From Terribacillus sp. FSL K6-0262 (GTDB lineage: Bacteria; Bacillota; Bacilli; Bacillales; Amphibacillaceae), in contig NZ_CP150277.1 in NCBI RefSeq assembly GCF_037977385.1, positions 62,001 through 126,000 of the forward strand: a stretch of DNA of 64,000 nucleotides, given 5' to 3'. The notes under the pieces were generated by a model, which was not told the DNA's origin, searched no databases, and was given only the letters and a program-made list of their open reading frames with translations. Below are positions 19,169 to 28,513 of the stretch, piece by piece. Each line of letters begins with the position of its first letter. Position 1 is the stretch's first letter. The translations under genes and the position numbers were made by a program.

Positions 19169-19473
19169 TTTGGCAATAAGTGAAATCTTTCCAACTGCTC
19201 CCATTGCCGTTCAGCCTGGAGGACACGCAGCTGATGTTCCCCTATCAGATCGAAATGCAGTAAATCCTCATGCTCATCTATCCATGCTTCCTCCAGACCA
19301 TATTGCGCCCCCCACTCTATCAGCTTCTGCCGATCGGCACAGCCCGCTTTCGTTACCGTTTTTGCTTCCGGGAACCGGGCATCCAGCCAATAGTGGGTCA
19401 AAAAGGCAATCTCCCCGCGGCGGACCTGCTCCTTCCACCGCTGCAACTCACCGCGTCTGATCCCGAATGCCAT
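19165..19473 (-). CDS. yneQ: YneQ-like conserved protein
   Basis: 102 residues, hydrophilic, Trp-rich and acidic toward the C-terminus (GLEEAWIDEHEDLLHFDLIGE). No transmembrane segment or known catalytic motif. Its place directly after the thioesterase yneP copies B. subtilis yneP-yneQ, and size is similar; the function of YneQ is unknown. It starts 3 bases after the yneP stop, so the genes are coupled, and ends in the shared bidirectional terminator. Confidence 0.75.
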   Translation of the reverse strand: MAFGIRRGELQRWKEQVRRGEIAFLTHYWLDARFPEAKTVTKAGCADRQKLIEWGAQYGLEEAWIDEHEDLLHFDLIGEHQLRVLQAERQWEQLERFHLLPK

Positions 19474-19476
19474 CTG

Positions 19477-19896
19477 TTATGCTTCCAGCGCTTTCGAATA
19501 AGCAGCATGCCATTCGGGCAGTGAACGTCGTATCGAAACAGGTCGGAAATTTTCTTTTTTCACGACTGTATGGGTAGTTGTACCGGATACACAGAGTTTG
19601 CCATCCTCATTTTTGATTTCATAGCCATACTGTGTCCGGATTCCATCATAGGAGCGGAGCCATGTATCCACAACCGGCTTCTCCCCATAACGAACGGGGT
19701 AGTGAAAATTCAGCTGGGCATCCACAACCGGGGAAAGAAAGCCATCCTCTTCCATGCCTGCGTAATGCAAACCTAATGTCTCGATGAAATCAGTTCGCCC
19801 GATCTCAAACCAAATAAGATAATTCGCATGATACACGACTCCCATTTGATCTGTTTCTCCATATCTTACATTTATTTCTGATGTCGATTTCTTCAT
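19477..19896 (-). CDS. yneP: Acyl-CoA thioesterase (YneP, hot-dog fold)
   Basis: 139 residues from ATG 19896 (AAGGAG 9 bases upstream; the longer frame from 19923 lies inside the preceding gene). Hot-dog fold of the YbgC/FcbC type: the catalytic-site pattern VRYGETDQMGVVYHANYLIWFE splits around Asp in ETDQMG and the HANYL helix. It hydrolyses acyl-CoA esters; chain-length preference is unknown. ATG overlaps the stop of the upstream AAA gene (ATGA), so it is translated with it. Synteny with B. subtilis yneN-yneP is conserved, except that the AAA gene lies between. Confidence 0.88.
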   Translation of the reverse strand: MKKSTSEINVRYGETDQMGVVYHANYLIWFEIGRTDFIETLGLHYAGMEEDGFLSPVVDAQLNFHYPVRYGEKPVVDTWLRSYDGIRTQYGYEIKNEDGKLCVSGTTTHTVVKKENFRPVSIRRSLPEWHAAYSKALEA

Positions 19897-22145
19897 AAAG
19901 CACTTCTCCTTACCATTTCCCAAGCATTCTCTATATCTTTCTTATTCAATAAATCCATTTCCAGCTTTTCTTCCTCTTCGACAAGGCGGAGCGATTGGAA
20001 CTGAATCGCTTCATCGAGAAGATTCGTAACGAATCTGGCATTGCCGGAAACAGCTTCTGTTTCCAGTCGTTCCCTAAGGAGAGCTTCCGCTTCTTCCGAG
20101 AGCGTATATGCATAATTTTCCATTGCATGCTTAAAAATAGCGACGAGCTCTTCACTGTTGTAATCAGGGAAAGTGAAATATTTCTTGAAGCGTGAAGCAA
20201 GTCCTGGATTGCTGTCGATGAATTGCTTCATTTCCTGCTGGTATCCTGCCAGTACCACGACGAGATTCTCATTATGCTTCGTCATTTCATCCACAAGCGT
20301 GTCGATTGCTTCTTTACCGAAATCCTGTGCACCTCGGAATAAGCTGTACGCTTCATCGATGAATAGTACCCCTCCAAGGGCATCACGGATGACCGTTTTC
20401 GTCTTAGCTGCTGTCTGGCCGACATAACCAGCTACCAAATCACTTCTTGAAGCAACTACCAGATGCCCTCTTTTCAGCAGACCGCGCTCTTTTAAAATCT
20501 CCGCATAGATCTTGGCGATCGTCGTCTTACCGGTTCCCGGATTGCCGGTAAAGACAGCATGCAGCTGAATCGGCACTGCCGGAGCCCCTTTTTGTTTCCG
20601 CTCCTGCTGGATTTGGACAAAGGAAGACAGCTTTTTGACCTCTTCTTTGATCGATTGCAAGCCGATCAATTGATCCAGCTGCTGCAATGGTTCTGATTCT
20701 TTTTCATTTCGGTCTGGATCTTTCACGTCTTGGGCGGATAATGTCATATGATCGATCCATGACTCCGTCGTCAATTTGCGATCGGCTCCCTTCTGGAAGA
20801 TGATACGCAATACAATATCCCGGACAGAGCGGGCATTTCCGAATGTTTCATCGACCCGAGCCTGTTCGATTTTGTCCTCAACCAGGCGCAATGCTTCCTC
20901 AGTGAAGAAAAAATCGTTGGCAAGCGCCGTATTTTCGGCAATCTGCAAAAGCTCCTCGGTTTCAAAATCCGGTAACTCGATGTAATTCTGATCTGGAATA
21001 CGGCTGCGCAGTCCTGGATTGGCAAACAGGAATTGACGCGTCTCCTCGGGATAGCCTGCCAGGAAAACAGCAAATTTCCCGCCGTATTCGCTGCTTGTCA
21101 TACTGGAAACAAGCGTGTCGATCACTGCCTGTCCATAATCATTTCCGCTTTGGCCTTCCCTTTTCAGACTGTACGCTTCATCAATGAACAACACGCCGCC
21201 GATCGCCTGCCGCACATAATTGGTTGTATTTTCTTCGCTTTGGCCAAGATACGAACCAACCAGATGAGAGCGGTTCACCTCGACGACATGATCGGAGTCC
21301 AACAGCCCAAGCTGGTGGTAAAGCTTGGCCAAAAGACGTGCAATCGTCGTCTTCCCGGTTCCGGGATTGCCGGTGATGACCATATTCAGACCCGGTTCAT
21401 CCACCATCTGGAAACCAAATTGCTTCCTTTCCTGCTGATAGCGCAGATAATGGTAATAATCATGAATATATGTCTTCACATCCTGTAAACCTATCAGTTG
21501 ATCCAGGGCTTCAAGCGGACGGCTTTCACTTGCCTGGCTTAATACATCAGGCAGTGCATCCTGTACAGCTTCCAGGGATTTCAATATCTGCAGGACGGTT
21601 GCATTCATCGCAGTGACAGGTGATCCTGTCTTCCTGTTTTCAATCGTTTCGATGGTCTGTTCCAAGAGTACCAGTAAATCCTCCAGTTCCTCATAGGAAC
21701 GATTGTATGCCGCCGCCAATTTGCTTGCGCCATTCAACCTGCGTGGATAAGCTTTCATTATATCATTCAGCTGACCATACAAGCTTTGGGATTTCTTTAA
21801 TTTTGCAGGGTCAAAATCTGTTTCCCGCACCGACCATACTGGCAAATCCGTATCCATCAATGCCTGATAATATTGACTTACCTGTGCAAATTGATCGATT
21901 TCAAGCACAATTGGATGTGTCCGCTCCGATTCTGCCAGCAGCTGTCTGCTGATCGGATCCTGCTTTTGCACACGCATGATCCGGTAAAAAGCTATGATTC
22001 GATACAAGCCCTGTTTTAGGGCTTCTTCCCCTGAATCCAGCTTTGATGCCATACGTAACGCCTCTATCTCTGATAGAGGCGGTGAGATGTCCATTGAACT
22101 CCATGCAATCACTTGTTCTTTCAGGGTTTTCTCTGTCTGAGCCAC
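19893..22145 (-). CDS. SpoVK/CbbX-like ATPase with two AAA+ domains
   Basis: 750 residues. A helical N-terminal region (1-215, TPR-like character possible) is followed by two CbxX/CfqX-type AAA+ modules. Module 1: Walker A GNPGTGKTTIARLL near 258, Walker B GGVLFIDEAYSL, sensor region FAVFLAGYPEETRQF. Module 2: Walker A GNPGTGKTTIAKIY near 530, Walker B GGVLFIDEAYSL, LVVVLAGYQQEMKQF. SpoVK of B. subtilis has one such module (a normal-size copy is at 53427-54347), so this is a tandem paralogue. GTG start with AAAGGGGG 7 bases upstream. Coupled to yneP. Substrate unknown; remodelling of a protein complex is the family role. Confidence 0.85.
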   Translation of the reverse strand: MAQTEKTLKEQVIAWSSMDISPPLSEIEALRMASKLDSGEEALKQGLYRIIAFYRIMRVQKQDPISRQLLAESERTHPIVLEIDQFAQVSQYYQALMDTDLPVWSVRETDFDPAKLKKSQSLYGQLNDIMKAYPRRLNGASKLAAAYNRSYEELEDLLVLLEQTIETIENRKTGSPVTAMNATVLQILKSLEAVQDALPDVLSQASESRPLEALDQLIGLQDVKTYIHDYYHYLRYQQERKQFGFQMVDEPGLNMVITGNPGTGKTTIARLLAKLYHQLGLLDSDHVVEVNRSHLVGSYLGQSEENTTNYVRQAIGGVLFIDEAYSLKREGQSGNDYGQAVIDTLVSSMTSSEYGGKFAVFLAGYPEETRQFLFANPGLRSRIPDQNYIELPDFETEELLQIAENTALANDFFFTEEALRLVEDKIEQARVDETFGNARSVRDIVLRIIFQKGADRKLTTESWIDHMTLSAQDVKDPDRNEKESEPLQQLDQLIGLQSIKEEVKKLSSFVQIQQERKQKGAPAVPIQLHAVFTGNPGTGKTTIAKIYAEILKERGLLKRGHLVVASRSDLVAGYVGQTAAKTKTVIRDALGGVLFIDEAYSLFRGAQDFGKEAIDTLVDEMTKHNENLVVVLAGYQQEMKQFIDSNPGLASRFKKYFTFPDYNSEELVAIFKHAMENYAYTLSEEAEALLRERLETEAVSGNARFVTNLLDEAIQFQSLRLVEEEEKLEMDLLNKKDIENAWEMVRRSAL

Positions 22146-22210
22146 AAGTATGCCCCCTTTTCTACCATCATTTTAGCATACCGGAGCCATACAGGTGAAC
22201 TGGTGTGTCC

Positions 22211-22654
22211 TTAATCGATCCATTCCTGCAGCTGTTCCTTCGTCACGGGACCGGGAATGATCCGCTGCTTGCCGGATTCATCGACCAGAATGGTAAAAGG
22301 AACCGCTACTTGGCGGAATTGATGCGCTACAGTACCTTCCACATCCAAATAGACAGGCACCTGAAGTGCGCTTTTCCCGATGAAATTCTTCACTTGCTTC
22401 ACGCTTCGCTCACTCTTTGTCGCATTGATACTGTATACGCCGACCTTACTGCCTACCAGAGCACGAAACTCCTCCAGCTCGGATAGATCCGACAAGCATG
22501 TATCACACCATGTAGCCCAATACGTTATCACAACAGGCTTCCCATCGGCTGCTTCTATCAAAGCTTCAACCGATTTCAGCTCTGCTGTACCGGCTTTGGC
22601 GATGGTTGGAAAGATGAACAAAAAAGCGCACAAGAGGATCAGTCCTCGTTTCAT
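22211..22654 (-). CDS. yneN: Thioredoxin-like thiol-disulfide protein (YneN, TlpA type)
   Basis: 147 residues. Signal peptide or anchor at 1-21, then a TlpA/ResA-like thioredoxin domain with active site WATWCDTC near residues 46-53 and the cis-Pro loop VAVPFTILVDESG near 116-128. It would act outside the membrane on exported or cytochrome-related thiols. Synteny next to citB equals B. subtilis yneN. Start ATG 22654 follows AAGGGGG. The CcdA/CcdC region 5 kb away may supply reductant, an inference from function only. Confidence 0.88.
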   Translation of the reverse strand: MKRGLILLCAFLFIFPTIAKAGTAELKSVEALIEAADGKPVVITYWATWCDTCLSDLSELEEFRALVGSKVGVYSINATKSERSVKQVKNFIGKSALQVPVYLDVEGTVAHQFRQVAVPFTILVDESGKQRIIPGPVTKEQLQEWID

Positions 22655-22703
22655 GCAAATTCCCCCTTCGCCGTTTATTGTAAGCGGAAAGGAGTCAAAC
22701 TAA

Positions 22704-22735
22704 CCAAAAAAGAAGCAGCCATTCCGGCTGCTTCC
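22704..22735 (-). terminator. Terminator after citB
   Basis: GAAGCAGCC / GGCTGCTTC stem with 5-base loop, followed by TTTTTTGG on the minus strand, 10 bases after the aconitase stop. Confidence 0.88.
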
Positions 22736-22744
22736 CATAGATAC

Positions 22745-25453
22745 TTATGCGTGCTGTAATTTGTCACGAAGGACCATGTTCAAGATTCCGCCATGACGAT
22801 AATAATCGATTTCGACTTCACTATCGAAACGTGCTATAGCTTCGAATTCAGTCACTTTTCCATCTTCTGCAGTGGCTTTCACTTTGACGATATCACGCGG
22901 AGACACATTCTCATCGATTGCAACATCGATGCTCTCACGGCCAGTCAGACCAAGTGAATCAGCACTTTCACCAGGCTGGAACTGCAATGGCAGCACACCC
23001 ATCATGACGAGGTTGGAACGGTGGATCCGTTCAAAGCTCTGTGCGATGACGGTTTTGATACCGAGCAAGTTCGTACCTTTTGCAGCCCAGTCACGGGAGC
23101 TTCCCATACCATAATCTTCTCCGGCAAAGATAGCCAGTCCAGTCTGATCAGCTTGGTATTTCATTGCTGCATCATAAATCGGCATCACTTCATCCGTCGG
23201 CCAGTATGTTGTGTAACCGCCCTCGGTTCCCGGTGCAAGCTGGTTGCGGATGCGGATATTCGCAAATGTACCGCGCATCATGACCTCATGGTTGCCTCGG
23301 CGGGAACCATAGGAGTTGAACTCTCGAGGTGTCACACCTTTGGCTTGCAGATATTTACCAGCCGGCATATCCTTGGCGATTGCACCAGCCGGGGAAATAT
23401 GGTCGGTGGTGACAGAGTCGCCGAACTTCCCGATTACACGCAATCCTTGCAATGGCTCGACAGTACCGCTTCCTCCGGAGATGTTCTCGAAGAAGGTCGG
23501 GTTTTGGATATAAGTGGAATCCGGATCCCATTTATAGAGTGGTTCGTCTGTCGTAGCAATCGCATTCCATTTCTCATTGGAATGGAAGACATCCTCATAC
23601 TCCTTACGGAAGATTTCCGGTGTCACGACTTCAGCTACTGCATCACGGATTTCCTTAGGAGATGGCCATAGATCCTTGAAATATACCGCGTTGCCATTTT
23701 TATCCGTTCCGATCGGATCTTTGTACAAGTCGATATCGACTGTACCCGCCAGCGCGTAAGCCACAACCAATGGCGGCGAAGCCAAATAGTTCGCCCGGAC
23801 AAGCGGATGGATGCGGCCTTCGAAGTTACGGTTCCCCGAAAGGACGGATGCGACAGTCAAATCACTGGATGCAATCGCTTCCTCGATTTCAGGGGACAAC
23901 GGACCTGAGTTACCGATGCATGTCGTACATCCATAGCCGACAAGCGTGAAGCCCAATTGGTCGAGATAAGGTGTCAATCCTGCATCTGCCAAGTAGCGAG
24001 TAACTACCTTGGAACCAGGAGCCAGGGAGGTTTTCACATATGCCGGGACGCTAAGTCCTTTTTCCACGGCGTTCTTGGCGAGAAGTCCTGCCCCGAGCAT
24101 GACATACGGGTTGGATGTATTCGTACAGGATGTGATCGCAGCAATTGCGACAGCACCTGTTTTCATCGTGGATGTCTTGCCATCCGGATGGCTGATGTCC
24201 ACCGATTTATCGAATTCACTCTTATCAAGGCCGAATCCTTGGTTGCCGGCTGGTGCCGTGATCGAATCAACGAATGATTTCTGCATGCCGGAAAGCGGAA
24301 TCAGATCCTGCGGGCGCTTCGGACCGGATAGGTTCGGCTCCAATGCAGACAGATCGATTTCCACCAATTCTGTATACTCGGGATCGCGGACATCCGGAGA
24401 GTACCAGAAGTCGTTTTCCTTTGCATATTTCTCCACAAGATCGATTTGTTCCTTGCTTCTTCCAGTCAAATGCAGGTAGTTCAATGTCTCTTCATCAATC
24501 GGGAAGAATCCGCATGTCGCCCCATATTCCGGCGCCATGTTGGAAATCGTCGCTCGGTCGGCAAGCGGCATATCCGCAAGGCCCGGGCCGAAGAATTCGA
24601 CAAATTTTCCGACTACGTTCTTTTGACGCAGCACCTGTGTCACTTTCAGCGCCAAATCTGTCGCTGTCGAGCCTGCCGGCATCGTACCGACGAATTTGAC
24701 CCCGATGACATCCGGTGCAGGGAAGTAAGACGGCTGTCCAAGCATGCTTGCTTCCGCTTCGATACCGCCGACACCCCACCCAAGGACGCCAAGACCATTG
24801 ATCATCGTCGTATGGGAATCCGTACCGACAAGCGTATCCGGATAAGCAATATAAGTTCCGTCTTCCTCTTTATTCTCGTGGACCACACTAGCCAAGTATT
24901 CCAGGTTGACCTGGTGCACGATACCGGTTGCCGGCGGAACGGCACGATAGTTATCGAATGCTTTTTGTGCCCAGTTCAAAAATTCATAACGTTCTTTGTT
25001 TCGCTCAAATTCCAATTCCATATTCACTTTCAGTGCGTCTTGCGTGCCATACTTATCAACCTGTACGGAGTGGTCGATGACAAGGTCAACAGGGATTTCC
25101 GGGTTGATCCGGTCTGCATCCCCGCCAAGGTCTACCATCGCTTTTCTCAGGGAAGCGAGATCCACGACCGCCGGTACCCCGGTGAAGTCCTGCAGGATGA
25201 CACGGGAAGGCTTGAATGGTACATCGGTGATGTCCCCATTCCCCCAATTTGCCAAGCCTTCCACATGCTCGTCCTTGATTGCAAAGCCATCATGCTGACG
25301 GATCAGTGATTCGAGCAGCACACGAATGGAGAATGGCAAGCGGGAGACTGTTCCAAGCCCCTTCTCTTCAAGCGCTTTCAATTGATAGTAATTGTACGTC
25401 TTTCCGTTTAATTCAAACTGCTTCTTTGCATTGTATGAATTATTTCCCACCAT
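22745..25453 (-). CDS. citB: Aconitate hydratase (aconitase)
   Basis: 902 residues. Interconverts citrate and isocitrate in the TCA cycle; apo-enzyme of this family also binds RNA. Three [4Fe-4S] ligands are visible: Cys in [10 protein letters not shown] and the pair in [12 protein letters not shown]. Substrate-binding segments include [18 protein letters not shown] and the swivel-domain [15 protein letters not shown]. Start ATG 25453 has AAGGGGG about 12 bases upstream, rather far. The 5' region carries an inverted repeat described separately. Adjacent yneN and sspP follow B. subtilis gene order. Confidence 0.97.
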   Translation of the reverse strand: MVGNNSYNAKKQFELNGKTYNYYQLKALEEKGLGTVSRLPFSIRVLLESLIRQHDGFAIKDEHVEGLANWGNGDITDVPFKPSRVILQDFTGVPAVVDLASLRKAMVDLGGDADRINPEIPVDLVIDHSVQVDKYGTQDALKVNMELEFERNKERYEFLNWAQKAFDNYRAVPPATGIVHQVNLEYLASVVHENKEEDGTYIAYPDTLVGTDSHTTMINGLGVLGWGVGGIEAEASMLGQPSYFPAPDVIGVKFVGTMPAGSTATDLALKVTQVLRQKNVVGKFVEFFGPGLADMPLADRATISNMAPEYGATCGFFPIDEETLNYLHLTGRSKEQIDLVEKYAKENDFWYSPDVRDPEYTELVEIDLSALEPNLSGPKRPQDLIPLSGMQKSFVDSITAPAGNQGFGLDKSEFDKSVDISHPDGKTSTMKTGAVAIAAITSCTNTSNPYVMLGAGLLAKNAVEKGLSVPAYVKTSLAPGSKVVTRYLADAGLTPYLDQLGFTLVGYGCTTCIGNSGPLSPEIEEAIASSDLTVASVLSGNRNFEGRIHPLVRANYLASPPLVVAYALAGTVDIDLYKDPIGTDKNGNAVYFKDLWPSPKEIRDAVAEVVTPEIFRKEYEDVFHSNEKWNAIATTDEPLYKWDPDSTYIQNPTFFENISGGSGTVEPLQGLRVIGKFGDSVTTDHISPAGAIAKDMPAGKYLQAKGVTPREFNSYGSRRGNHEVMMRGTFANIRIRNQLAPGTEGGYTTYWPTDEVMPIYDAAMKYQADQTGLAIFAGEDYGMGSSRDWAAKGTNLLGIKTVIAQSFERIHRSNLVMMGVLPLQFQPGESADSLGLTGRESIDVAIDENVSPRDIVKVKATAEDGKVTEFEAIARFDSEVEIDYYRHGGILNMVLRDKLQHA

Positions 25454-25485
25454 CGTATGAACAAACCCCCTTGTGAATTAGCCTG

Positions 25486-25510
25486 CTTATCACGATTCTA
25501 TGATAAAGCA
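25486..25510. promoter_or_regulatory. Inverted repeat in the citB leader
   Basis: GCTTATCA / TGATAAAGC arms around 8 bases (core TTATCA-N8-TGATAA), 33-57 bases before the citB start. It could be an operator or an mRNA hairpin. It does not match the ATAA-N7-TTAT CcpC pattern. A second small palindrome ATGAA-N5-TTCAT at 25548-25562 weakly recalls a cre site. Neither is assigned. Confidence 0.45.
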
Positions 25511-25697
25511 GCACGAGCTAACATCGATTTGCACTTTTTATTCTAAATGAAAACGATTCATAAGTAAATTAATTAAGAGCAAAAAACACGCGTAAAATAG
25601 GGAATCCTAGCGCATTTTGCAGCCTACCTATAGATTTTGACAACCCTCGAATAAGCCCTTTCACATAAGGGATAATAGTTGATGTGGAGGTGAGGAA

Positions 25698-25823
25698 ATG
25701 GGAGATCAGAAAGGGAAACAGCGAAAACATCCAGAGAAGGTGAATGAGCCGCTGAGCGGGTCGAAGAAAGTGAAAAACAAAAATCATAGCAGACAAAAAC
25801 ATCATAGTCATCACGACATGTAA
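25698..25823 (+). CDS. sspP: Small acid-soluble spore protein P
   Basis: 41 residues, very basic and His-rich. The core [19 protein letters not shown] matches SspP (CotL) of B. subtilis almost residue for residue, and the protein ends in HHDM as that protein ends in SHDM. It is a minor spore core protein. ATG 25698 follows GGAGGTGAGG. B. subtilis has sspO next to sspP beside citB; no sspO-like frame is visible in the 240 bases between citB and sspP here. Sigma-G control is expected from the family, but I could not assign the promoter. Confidence 0.9.
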   Translation: MGDQKGKQRKHPEKVNEPLSGSKKVKNKNHSRQKHHSHHDM

Positions 25824-25854
25824 AAGAAAACATGGCCTCCTCGCAGGGGCCATG
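25820..25854 (-). terminator. Terminator after the PAS histidine kinase
   Basis: CATGGCC / GGCCATG stem, followed on the minus strand by TTTTCTTTTA. It overlaps the sspP stop and could also act weakly in the plus direction. Confidence 0.65.
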
Positions 25855-25862
25855 TATAAATA

Positions 25863-26969
25863 TTATAAGGTTACAGGCAGGGACACCCTGAATGTGCTAC
25901 CCTTGATTTCATTTCGAAGGATATCAAGGCTGCCATTATGCTTGTCCAGTATTTGAGCACAAATCATCAATCCAAGTCCCGTACCTTCTTTCTTTGTCGT
26001 AAAGAAAGGCTCCTTGAGCTTGGCAAGCACCTCATCCGGGATACCAGGCCCTTCATCCACGACATCCACTATACATTCTTCACCTTCTTGCCGCTGACGT
26101 ATATCAATCTTGCCGCCATTCGGCATTTCTTCAAGTGCATTCTTGATAAGATTGATGAAGAGCTGTTTGATTTGAGATCTGTCACAGAGCAGCCTGCTAT
26201 TCGATCCTTTTTCAAAATTGATCTGGACATTCTGCAGCCTTGCTTGTGAGTACAGCAGGGTGATGACATCCTGCAGCATTTCATGGATCGATTCCGATTC
26301 TTTGTTTTCCGCTACAGGTTTTGAAATGAATAGAAGCTCGGAAGTGATGGTTTCGATTTTCTGTATCTCATCCACCATGATCTTGTAATACTCTTCTTTG
26401 CGGCTGATACCCGCCTGGATGAGCTGGAGGAAGCCCTTCAGACTCGTAAGCGGGTTACGGATTTCATGCGCTATCCCAGCTGCAAGCTGTCCTGCCACAC
26501 TCATTTTTTCCGAACGGAACATCATTTCCTCGATTTCTTTTTTATCGGAGACATCCTTGGCAACCCCGATATAATAAGGGGCATCTTGCTCCTTTACAAG
26601 TGAGATGCTGGCCTCCATCCATATATGCTTCCCCCTGTTATCCACAGCCGTGAAATGGAATCGCTGGGGCCATTCCGTCGCTGATTTGAACCTGTTTTTC
26701 AGGACAGGCACTTCACATGGATCCAAATAAGTCAAAGAAGACGTGCCGAACAATTCCTCTGGCAAATAGCCCAGCAGCCGCGTGACCGACGTGGAAGTAT
26801 ACCGAATCATCCCATCACTGCTGCAGACGAATACGATATCAAAACCGTTTTCATCGATCCATCGCAGCAGCGGTGCCGGAAGTTCAGCCAAAGAATGTGC
26901 CTCAAAGCCTGTCGAATCAAATGAAGCCGCCCTTGCCTTTTTCTCTGTCTTATAGTCGTCTTCGTTCAA
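25863..26969 (-). CDS. Soluble PAS-domain sporulation-type histidine kinase
   Basis: 368 residues from TTG 26969, chosen because AAAGGGGG lies 9 bases upstream; longer frames run into non-coding sequence. No transmembrane helix. One PAS domain (about 35-145; FVCSSDGMIRYTS, ending GVAKDVSDKKEIE), then DHp domain with His168 in GIAHEIRNPLTSLKGFLQL, and ATPase domain with NLIKNALEEM, DEGPGIPDE and GTGLGLMIC. The H-box sequence is that of the KinA-KinE kinases which feed the Spo0 phosphorelay; it could be one of these, but which is unclear. No response regulator gene adjoins it except the CheY-like ccdB. Confidence 0.82.
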   Translation of the reverse strand: MNEDDYKTEKKARAASFDSTGFEAHSLAELPAPLLRWIDENGFDIVFVCSSDGMIRYTSTSVTRLLGYLPEELFGTSSLTYLDPCEVPVLKNRFKSATEWPQRFHFTAVDNRGKHIWMEASISLVKEQDAPYYIGVAKDVSDKKEIEEMMFRSEKMSVAGQLAAGIAHEIRNPLTSLKGFLQLIQAGISRKEEYYKIMVDEIQKIETITSELLFISKPVAENKESESIHEMLQDVITLLYSQARLQNVQINFEKGSNSRLLCDRSQIKQLFINLIKNALEEMPNGGKIDIRQRQEGEECIVDVVDEGPGIPDEVLAKLKEPFFTTKKEGTGLGLMICAQILDKHNGSLDILRNEIKGSTFRVSLPVTL

Positions 26970-27107
26970 GCTCCTTCGCCCCCTTTTATGTGACCTTCGT
27001 GCATCTATGTATGTATAAGTCCTTTTGTAATGTATGTTACTACAATTAAGCAAAAAACAAAACGCTCGTGCCATGATTTTCCTAAAACTTGTATGTCCTC
27101 AGTCTAT

Positions 27108-27141
27108 GAAAAAAGACTTTCTCACTGGAAGAAAGTCTTTT
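27108..27141 (-). terminator. Terminator after ccdC
   Basis: AAAAGACTTTC / GAAAGTCTTTT, 11-base stem with 9-base loop, T run on the minus strand. Confidence 0.88.
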
Positions 27142-27148
27142 CACACCA

Positions 27149-27622
27149 TCAGGTGACTTGCAAGCTTCTTTCAAGCCGTTTGTACTTCCAAAGCATTGCA
27201 ATCCGCCAGGAAGCGATCATGCCAAAGGCCAGCAGGAAGAAGACACCGCCCATCTCCCCTATTTCGATCGTCTGGCCGATCGCCACTTTGAGTAAAACCC
27301 GGACAAACACGAGACCGACAAGTATGATTGCGAATGCCTTCGAAGGCTTCAGGAAAATCTCCTGATCCCTGACTTCAAAATTGGAAGTCAGGATCAGCAA
27401 ACTGGAAAAAATGATTCCTGCCCCCAATGAAAACCAAACCTCCGGCCAAGGTACACGGAACACCGGAAAAATGAACATCAGCGCTCCGGTACTCATGAAA
27501 AGGGGCGGCAGGATGATTTTCTTGGCCGTAACCGGTCTGGCTGCAGCCCGCATCCGTATCATGGCAACAGCCAGTCCCATACATGCCACCAGGATGGTAC
27601 TGATGATAACAGGTAATGTCAT
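27149..27622 (-). CDS. ccdC: CcdC family membrane protein (YneJ)
   Basis: 157 residues from ATG 27622 (AAGAAGG 7 bases upstream). Four to five transmembrane helices; an Arg-rich cytoplasmic loop follows helix 1 (MIRMRAAARPVTAKKIILPP). Matches CcdC/YneJ of B. subtilis by order ccdA-ccdB-ccdC and by size. CcdC is not needed for cytochrome c synthesis there, and its role is unknown. The gene is 29 bases downstream of ccdB and last in the cluster. Confidence 0.85.
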   Translation of the reverse strand: MTLPVIISTILVACMGLAVAMIRMRAAARPVTAKKIILPPLFMSTGALMFIFPVFRVPWPEVWFSLGAGIIFSSLLILTSNFEVRDQEIFLKPSKAFAIILVGLVFVRVLLKVAIGQTIEIGEMGGVFFLLAFGMIASWRIAMLWKYKRLERSLQVT

Positions 27623-27651
27623 ACCCTTACCTTCTTTCAATTTACATTTCT

Positions 27652-28011
27652 TTAAGCGAGAATACGCTCCACAGTCTCAATCACTCGGACATCCTCGAAA
27701 GGCTTCGTAATAAAATCCTTTGCGCCAAGCTCGATCGCTTGCATGACGATGCGCTGCTGACCCATTGCAGAACACATGATCACCTTGGCATCCGGATCCA
27801 TCCCGATGATCTCCTTCAAGGCTGCAAGCCCATCCTTATGCGGCATCGTGATATCCATGAACACAAGATCAGGATGGGTATCACGAAACTTTGAGACTGC
27901 TTCCAGTCCATCCGCAGCCTCCCCGACAACCTCATGATTGTTCTCGGTAAGCAGACCGCGCAATGTCTTCCGCATGAATTTTGCATCATCAACTATCAAT
28001 ATTTTTGCCAC
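27652..28011 (-). CDS. ccdB: CheY-like single-domain response regulator (CcdB/YneI)
   Basis: 119 residues, receiver domain only. Acidic pair in ILIVDDAKFMRK, phosphoacceptor Asp in LVFMDITMPHKDG (about 53), conserved Lys in KDFITKPFEDV. GTG start with GAGGAG about 7 bases upstream. Corresponds to B. subtilis CcdB (YneI). The first 23 bases overlap the 3' end of the mnhB-like gene, so translation is probably coupled. It has no output domain, so it must act through another protein; the PAS kinase 700 bases downstream is a possible partner, by position only. Confidence 0.88.
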   Translation of the reverse strand: MAKILIVDDAKFMRKTLRGLLTENNHEVVGEAADGLEAVSKFRDTHPDLVFMDITMPHKDGLAALKEIIGMDPDAKVIMCSAMGQQRIVMQAIELGAKDFITKPFEDVRVIETVERILA

Positions 28012-28468
28012 TTACATTCTCCTCACTGCTTGAACGATCTTGTGCGATGGACAGAATGATCGTCAGGGCGATACCGACAACGGTAAGATATACCCCCAGA
28101 TCAAAAAGTGTCGCTGTAGCCAACTCCAGTTCCCCTAGTACCGGCAAATGGATATACGTGAAGGTATGGCTCAGGAATGGCTGTCCGAATAGGAATGACC
28201 CAGCACTGGTCAGGACCGCAATCAGCACACCCATCACCGTCAACACACGATAATTGATCGGCAGAACCTTGCTGACCGTCTTAAATCCATATGCCATATA
28301 CATAAGCACCAGTGCAGCAGCAGTTCCCAGACCTCCGATGAATCCACCGCCCGGGGAATTATGGCCTGCAAAGAACAGATAGACCGAAAACCCTAGCAAC
28401 AAGAAAGAGATGAGCACGGTTGTTGTTTTGAAAATTAAATTATTCGGTGAAAATTCCACAATCGACAC
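27989..28468 (-). CDS. MnhB/MrpB-domain protein (orphan Na+/H+ antiporter subunit)
   Basis: 159 residues with four transmembrane helices (about 12-32, 40-60, 72-92, 117-140). The sequence AGHNSPGGGFIGGL after helix 1 is the signature of the MrpB/MnhB subunit of Mrp antiporters and of the matching MbhB subunit. A complete Mrp antiporter needs seven subunits (MrpA-G); none of the others is in the window. It lies between ccdA and ccdB, where B. subtilis has no gene, and overlaps ccdB by 23 bases. GTG start; the in-frame GTG three codons later has better spacing to AAAGG. Function alone is unclear. Confidence 0.85.
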   Translation of the reverse strand: MSIVEFSPNNLIFKTTTVLISFLLLGFSVYLFFAGHNSPGGGFIGGLGTAAALVLMYMAYGFKTVSKVLPINYRVLTVMGVLIAVLTSAGSFLFGQPFLSHTFTYIHLPVLGELELATATLFDLGVYLTVVGIALTIILSIAQDRSSSEENVSGKNIDS

Positions 28469-28513
28469 CCTTTCCCTACATATTTTAAACTACTTCGCAG
28501 CATTTTTCACGAT

